Positions 38,619 to 42,322 of a DNA stretch of 42,322 bases are shown one piece after another. The notes under the pieces were generated by a model that was given only the letters and a program-made list of their open reading frames with translations, was not told the DNA's origin and ran no database searches. The stretch lies in the NCBI GenBank assembly GCA_001767035.1, contig MEKR01000127.1, positions 1-42,322 on the forward strand. Direction: 5' to 3'. This DNA comes from Acidobacteria bacterium RIFCSPLOWO2_02_FULL_61_28 (GTDB taxonomy: Bacteria > Acidobacteriota > Terriglobia > 2-12-FULL-54-10). The first letter of the stretch is position 1. Every line of letters starts with the position of its first letter. The position numbers and the translations under genes are program-made.

Positions 38619-39704
38619 CTACCGATCCGGAATTTCTAACACGTCGTGAGACCCGGTGGAGAGGTTCACGTCGGGCGCTCCCCCAGAGTTTATCTTACCG
38701 CTTACCAGGTGAAGGCGGTTCCCGATAAACGCGCCGGCAACGCCGTGCCGGGTAATCGGCATCGAGGGGAGGATACTCCAGGTGTTGGTTGCGGGATCGT
38801 ATGCTTCCAGGGCTTTGAACGCGGCGTTGAACTGCGGAGTCTGCAGCTCGCCGCCGGCCACGTAGATCTTGCCCCGGTAAGTGGCCCAGCCCCCGCCGCT
38901 CCGCGGGGTGGGCATCCGCGCTCGAACCGCGCCCCATTGGTCCGTCGCCGGATCATACTCCTCGACAATATCGGTGTTGCTGGAAACCGGAATGAAGCTC
39001 GATCCCATCCGGCCGCCGATGACATAAATCTTGCCGTTCACGACACCCGCGAACGCGTGGTTCCGGGTGGTCGGCATCGGCTTGCGGGTTTCCCATTTGT
39101 TGGTCGCCGGATCGTACACCTCGTTCGTACCCAGCGAGCGAGACGGCCGGGTCGCCGCCATGGAGGTCAGGTTCGAGCCGGGTTCCGTTGTAGCGCCGCC
39201 GATCACGTAAATCTTGCCGCCCACTTCGCCCGCGACGGCGGAGCAGCGTTTGCCCGGCATCGGCGCGAGCGCCCTCCAGGAATCGGCGGCGGGGTCGTAT
39301 TCCCACGCATTGTCCACCGGCTCCCATCCCCCCGCTCCCTCGCCGGATAGCGGCCTCATACAGCCGCCGACCACGTAAATCTTGCCGCGGTACTCGGCCA
39401 TCGCCTGGTGGTGTACGGGGACCGGGATCGGCTTCTTCTTAGTCCACCGGTCGGCGGCCTCATCGTACTCATACACCATCGCCGTAGCGGGCTTCCCGGC
39501 GGAGCCGAATCCGCCGATGACATACATCTTCCCGTTCGCGGTGATGCCGTAGAGTTCCTCCTCCGGCTCCGGGAACGGCGCCATCTTCACCCAGCGCAAT
39601 GGCCCCCCTTGCGCCTGGGCTTGCGCTTGCGCGCGAATGCTAAACATCAGAACGATCGAAGCGGCGGCAACGACCGCGAACATTCGTTGAATTTTCGACG
39701 ACAT
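38619..39704 (-). CDS. Secreted Kelch-repeat beta-propeller protein (fifth paralogue)
   Basis: Preferred start MSSKIQRMFAVVAAASIVLMFSIRAQAQ. Kelch motifs GKMYVIGGFG, GKIYVIGGATTE, YDPATNKWETRKPMPTTRNHAF. Closely similar to the ORFs at 12778 and 11636. Confidence 0.87.
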   Translation of the reverse strand: MSSKIQRMFAVVAAASIVLMFSIRAQAQAQAQGGPLRWVKMAPFPEPEEELYGITANGKMYVIGGFGSAGKPATAMVYEYDEAADRWTKKKPIPVPVHHQAMAEYRGKIYVVGGCMRPLSGEGAGGWEPVDNAWEYDPAADSWRALAPMPGKRCSAVAGEVGGKIYVIGGATTEPGSNLTSMAATRPSRSLGTNEVYDPATNKWETRKPMPTTRNHAFAGVVNGKIYVIGGRMGSSFIPVSSNTDIVEEYDPATDQWGAVRARMPTPRSGGGWATYRGKIYVAGGELQTPQFNAAFKALEAYDPATNTWSILPSMPITRHGVAGAFIGNRLHLVSGKINSGGAPDVNLSTGSHDVLEIPDR

Positions 39705-39779
39705 AGCGCCTCTCCTCCGTGAGTGGACGATCAGCTCGATAGGCGTGTACACGATTCCCTCTTCGGCCGGTCGAAGCGC

Positions 39780-39807
39780 ATTATACTACAAGTGAATCCT
39801 GACACAA
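39780..39807 (-). promoter_or_regulatory. Sigma70-type promoter of the fifth Kelch gene (TTGTGT-N16-TATAAT)
   Basis: TTGTGT (39807-39802), 16-nt spacer, TATAAT (39785-39780). Followed at the same spacing as in the 13919 copy by ACCGGCCGAA in the leader. Confidence 0.6.
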
Positions 39808-39900
39808 GGGCATCTCGCGAGGCGGCAAAGCGCGGCCCATTGAATGCGCATCTACAAAATACGAATTAATTACTAAAGGAGAATCTGCGGCAGGCAGAAC

Positions 39901-39925
39901 GGGTCAAGACTACCAGCCTTGACCC
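39901..39925 (-). terminator. Terminator-like hairpin downstream of the amidohydrolase pair
   Basis: Perfect 8-bp stem GGGTCAAG/CTTGACCC, 9-nt loop, between the amidohydrolase stop (39960) and the Kelch promoter (39807). Weak U-tract. Confidence 0.4.
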
Positions 39926-39959
39926 AACCGGACAGTTCTCAGGATCAGGCCAGGCGCGC

Positions 39960-41018
39960 TCATGATTTCAGACGCGGGAACAATTCCAGCGCGTTCTCGC
40001 GCTCGATGGCGCGAAGCTCACTCGCGCTGAAGTCTCCATTATCCCTCAGCCCCTTGGCAACCGGCGCCGAACCGGTACCGAACGGATAATCCGTCCCGAA
40101 CAAGATGTGTGAGATCGGCACGAGCTTCTTAAAGGACGGCAACGTGTATGGGTTAAACGCCTGCGCGGTATCGTAGTAAAACTTCTGCAACTCGTAAATC
40201 AGCCCTTTCGGCAGCTTCGACGCCGCTCCGCCCAAGCGGCTGGTAATGTACGGCGCCGTGCCTCCCCCGTGGGACCAGAGGAAGCGAATATCCGGGCAGC
40301 GTACGACGGTGCTACTGATCAAGACGCTCGTAATCGCGCGGGTCGTGTCGTTCACCAGTTCGCCGCCGAGACCGGTCCCTTGCGGAAGAAGGTTCTGGCA
40401 GCACGGAGCGCGGTAGGGATGGAAATAGACGACCGCCTTGCGCCGGTTGAGTTCGTCCATTACCGGCTCGAAGGCGGGATCGCCGGGGTACTTGCCACCA
40501 ATGCTCGTCATCATGCAAATGCCGTCTGCCTTGAGGGTGTCCAGACTGTATCCGATCTCGCGGAGGGCCCCGTCCACGTCGGGCAGCGGCAGGATTGCAA
40601 ACTGGCCGAAGCGTCCCGGATAGTCCGCCATCACCCGGGCTCCGAGTTCGTTGCACTCCCGCGCCATCTTTCGGGCCGCGGCGTCATCGCCGAACCAGAC
40701 GCTCGGCTCGCTGATAGACAAGATGGAGGTGGCCACGCCGCCCTTGTCCATGTCCTCGACGGATTTCTGAGGCGTCCACTCGATCAGAGGGGTCTGGCCG
40801 GTCTTCCTGGCGATCATCTCGGCCACCTGTCCGGGTGCCGAGAAGTGGTGGTGGGTGTCAATCCGGAACGGCCGGGCGGGAGCGGCAGCTGGCGTCTGAG
40901 CCGATGAAAGAACTCTTGGAAGGGCGGCAGCGGCCCCGAGCGTGGCCAGCCTAATCAGGAATTCCCGCCTCGAGTGCGACAGTCTCGCTTCCCCTTCAAC
41001 CATATTCATGATTTTCAT
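39960..41018 (-). CDS. Amidohydrolase-family (PF04909-like) protein with Tat-like signal
   Basis: SRREFLIRLATLGAAAALPRVLSSAQ leader. RIDTHHHFSAPGQ, FLWSHGGGTAPYITSR, LFGTDYPFGTGSAP. Confidence 0.88.
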   Translation of the reverse strand: MKIMNMVEGEARLSHSRREFLIRLATLGAAAALPRVLSSAQTPAAAPARPFRIDTHHHFSAPGQVAEMIARKTGQTPLIEWTPQKSVEDMDKGGVATSILSISEPSVWFGDDAAARKMARECNELGARVMADYPGRFGQFAILPLPDVDGALREIGYSLDTLKADGICMMTSIGGKYPGDPAFEPVMDELNRRKAVVYFHPYRAPCCQNLLPQGTGLGGELVNDTTRAITSVLISSTVVRCPDIRFLWSHGGGTAPYITSRLGGAASKLPKGLIYELQKFYYDTAQAFNPYTLPSFKKLVPISHILFGTDYPFGTGSAPVAKGLRDNGDFSASELRAIERENALELFPRLKS

Positions 41019-41095
41019 GGCGCCCTCCTTAGCTTTGCGACCTAAGGGAAACCCGATATAGGGATTCTGAATCGAATCTCAGCACAACGTCGCGC

Positions 41096-42181
41096 TCATG
41101 TTTTCAGCCGCGGAAACAATCCCAGTGCGTTTTCGCGCTCAATGGCGCGAAGATCGCTCGCGCTGAATCCATAGTCGCTCAGCCCCTTGGCTACCACCTG
41201 GGCGGGCGCAGCACCGAACGGGAAATCGGTCCCGAACAGAACGTGCGATACCGGCACGGTCTTCATCAAAGTCGGCAATGCGTAGGGGTTGAAAAAATTC
41301 GCGGTGTCGTAATAGAACTTCTGCACTTCGTAGAGCAGTCCTCTCGGCAGCCGCGGCGCCATATCCGGCCGCTGCGCGACTCCCAGGAAGCGGTTCATGA
41401 GGTACGGGAACGTGCCACCGCCGTGGGACCAGAGGAAGCGGATGTCCGGGCACCGCGCTGCCGTGCCGCTGAACAGCACACTCGCAATCGTGCGGGTCGT
41501 ATCGGTCCCCAGTTCGATCACAGCCGGCCCCAACTCCGGCTGCAGGTTCTTGCAGCACTCGGCCCGGAAGGGATGGCAATACACGACCGCCTTGCGCCGG
41601 TTGAGTTCGTCCATCATACGCGCGAACGCAGGGTCGCCGAGGTACTTGCCTTCGTAGCTCGTCATCACGGTGACGCCGTCCGCCTTGAGGGTGTCCAGAG
41701 CGTATTCGATCTCGCGGAGGGCTCCTTCAACATCCGGGAGCGGCAGGATTGCGAACTGGCCGAAGCGTCCCGGATGATCCGCCATGAACCGGGCTCCGAG
41801 TTCGTTGCATTCCCGCGCCAGACGGCGCGCTGCATTGTCATTGCCGAACCAGACGCTCGGTTCGCTGATCGAAAGGATGGCGGTGGCGACGCCGCCTTTG
41901 TCCATGTCCTCGAGGGATTTTTGAACGGTCCACTCCATCAAGGGGCGCTGGCCGGTCTTGCGGCCGGCGATCTCGTCAACAAATCCGGGCGCCGAGAAGT
42001 GGTGGTGGGTGTCAATCCGGAACGGCTGGGCGGAAGCGGCGGCTCGTGCCTGTGCCGCCATGAGGGCTTTCGGGAGGGCGGCGGCAGCGCCGAGCGCGGC
42101 GAGTCCCACCAAGAATTCGCGCCTCGGGACGCCTCCAGAGTGCAATTGGTTCATCTTGGGTTCGTTCGAGTGGTTGTACAT
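41096..42181 (-). CDS. Amidohydrolase-family (PF04909-like) protein with Tat-like signal; tandem paralogue of 39960..41018
   Basis: PRREFLVGLAALGAAAALPKALMAAQ leader. RIDTHHHFSAPGF, FLWSHGGGTFPYLMNR, LFGTDFPFGAAPAQ. SD GGAGGGGGA. Confidence 0.88.
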   Translation of the reverse strand: MYNHSNEPKMNQLHSGGVPRREFLVGLAALGAAAALPKALMAAQARAAASAQPFRIDTHHHFSAPGFVDEIAGRKTGQRPLMEWTVQKSLEDMDKGGVATAILSISEPSVWFGNDNAARRLARECNELGARFMADHPGRFGQFAILPLPDVEGALREIEYALDTLKADGVTVMTSYEGKYLGDPAFARMMDELNRRKAVVYCHPFRAECCKNLQPELGPAVIELGTDTTRTIASVLFSGTAARCPDIRFLWSHGGGTFPYLMNRFLGVAQRPDMAPRLPRGLLYEVQKFYYDTANFFNPYALPTLMKTVPVSHVLFGTDFPFGAAPAQVVAKGLSDYGFSASDLRAIERENALGLFPRLKT

Positions 42182-42214
42182 GCGGAAAGTCCCCCTCCAG
42201 GTGAGACGAACAAA

Positions 42215-42247
42215 CGGTGGGGCAAGCTTTCGAGAATTGCCCCACCG
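42215..42247 (-). terminator. Strong hairpin between TonB receptor C-terminus and amidohydrolase (terminator/attenuator-like, possibly bidirectional)
   Basis: Perfect 11-bp stem CGGTGGGGCAA/TTGCCCCACCG, 11-nt loop. Followed by TTTGTTCG on the minus strand and TCTTTTGAGTTTT on the plus strand. Confidence 0.6.
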
Positions 42248-42281
42248 TCTTTTGAGTTTTCTTCCGGTCCAACTGAGCCGA

Positions 42282-42322
42282 CTAAAAAGTCAATTTCATC
42301 CCGAGCTGAAGCTGCCGGTTGT
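42282..42322 (-). CDS. C-terminal end of a second Oar-like TonB-dependent receptor (rest off right edge)
   Basis: Not in the ORF track. Reverse complement of the last bases reads NRQLQLGMKLTF-stop, matching NRQLQFGLKLTF at the C-terminus of the receptor at 14166..17420. Confidence 0.7.
   Translation of the reverse strand, partial: NRQLQLGMKLTF

Noticed and set aside
1-42322. CRISPR array, prophage, transposase or defence system
   Set aside because: No regularly spaced direct repeats, no integrase, transposase, phage structural, restriction or toxin motifs found in either strand's plausible ORFs.

Overview
High-GC bacterial window (about 42 kb) with gene content that looks like an environmental Acidobacteriota-type genome; the taxonomy is inference from gene content only. 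No rRNA, tRNA, CRISPR array, phage module or transposase was recognised. Four blocks are visible. (1) A long minus-strand run (1-13842) encodes secreted proteins: two tandem proteins combining a carboxypeptidase-regulatory-like domain, a CxxCH motif and a streptogramin-lyase-like propeller (one runs off the left edge), an MBL-fold hydrolase, an MFS permease, two NHL-type propellers and four Kelch propellers, with an Oar-like TonB-dependent receptor upstream. (2) A plus-strand run starts with a Crp/Fnr regulator, followed by a Tat-signal-bearing molybdenum hydroxylase (FeS, Mo and FAD subunits), a small Cys-rich protein, an M24-family protein, a 2-hydroxyacid dehydrogenase, a DRE-TIM (HMGL-like) enzyme, a Zn-alcohol dehydrogenase and a complete Liv-type ABC importer. 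The importer genes are interleaved with an amidohydrolase, a palindrome-rich repeat element and an alpha/beta hydrolase. (3) A minus-strand block holds a fifth Kelch protein, an FrsA-like hydrolase, a tannase/feruloyl esterase and an NTF2-like protein. (4) A tandem pair of Tat-type PF04909-like amidohydrolases lies downstream of a second TonB receptor, of which only the C-terminus is in the window. The most interesting reading is an extracytoplasmic catabolic locus, possibly for plant aromatics or polyphenols, in which an unusual number of secreted beta-propellers sits beside periplasmic oxidoreductases and a dedicated importer. Noteworthy local features are a duplicated Kelch promoter/leader, a 178-bp palindromic element flanked by 14-bp direct repeats, a 68-aa six-cysteine protein, and several strong hairpins.
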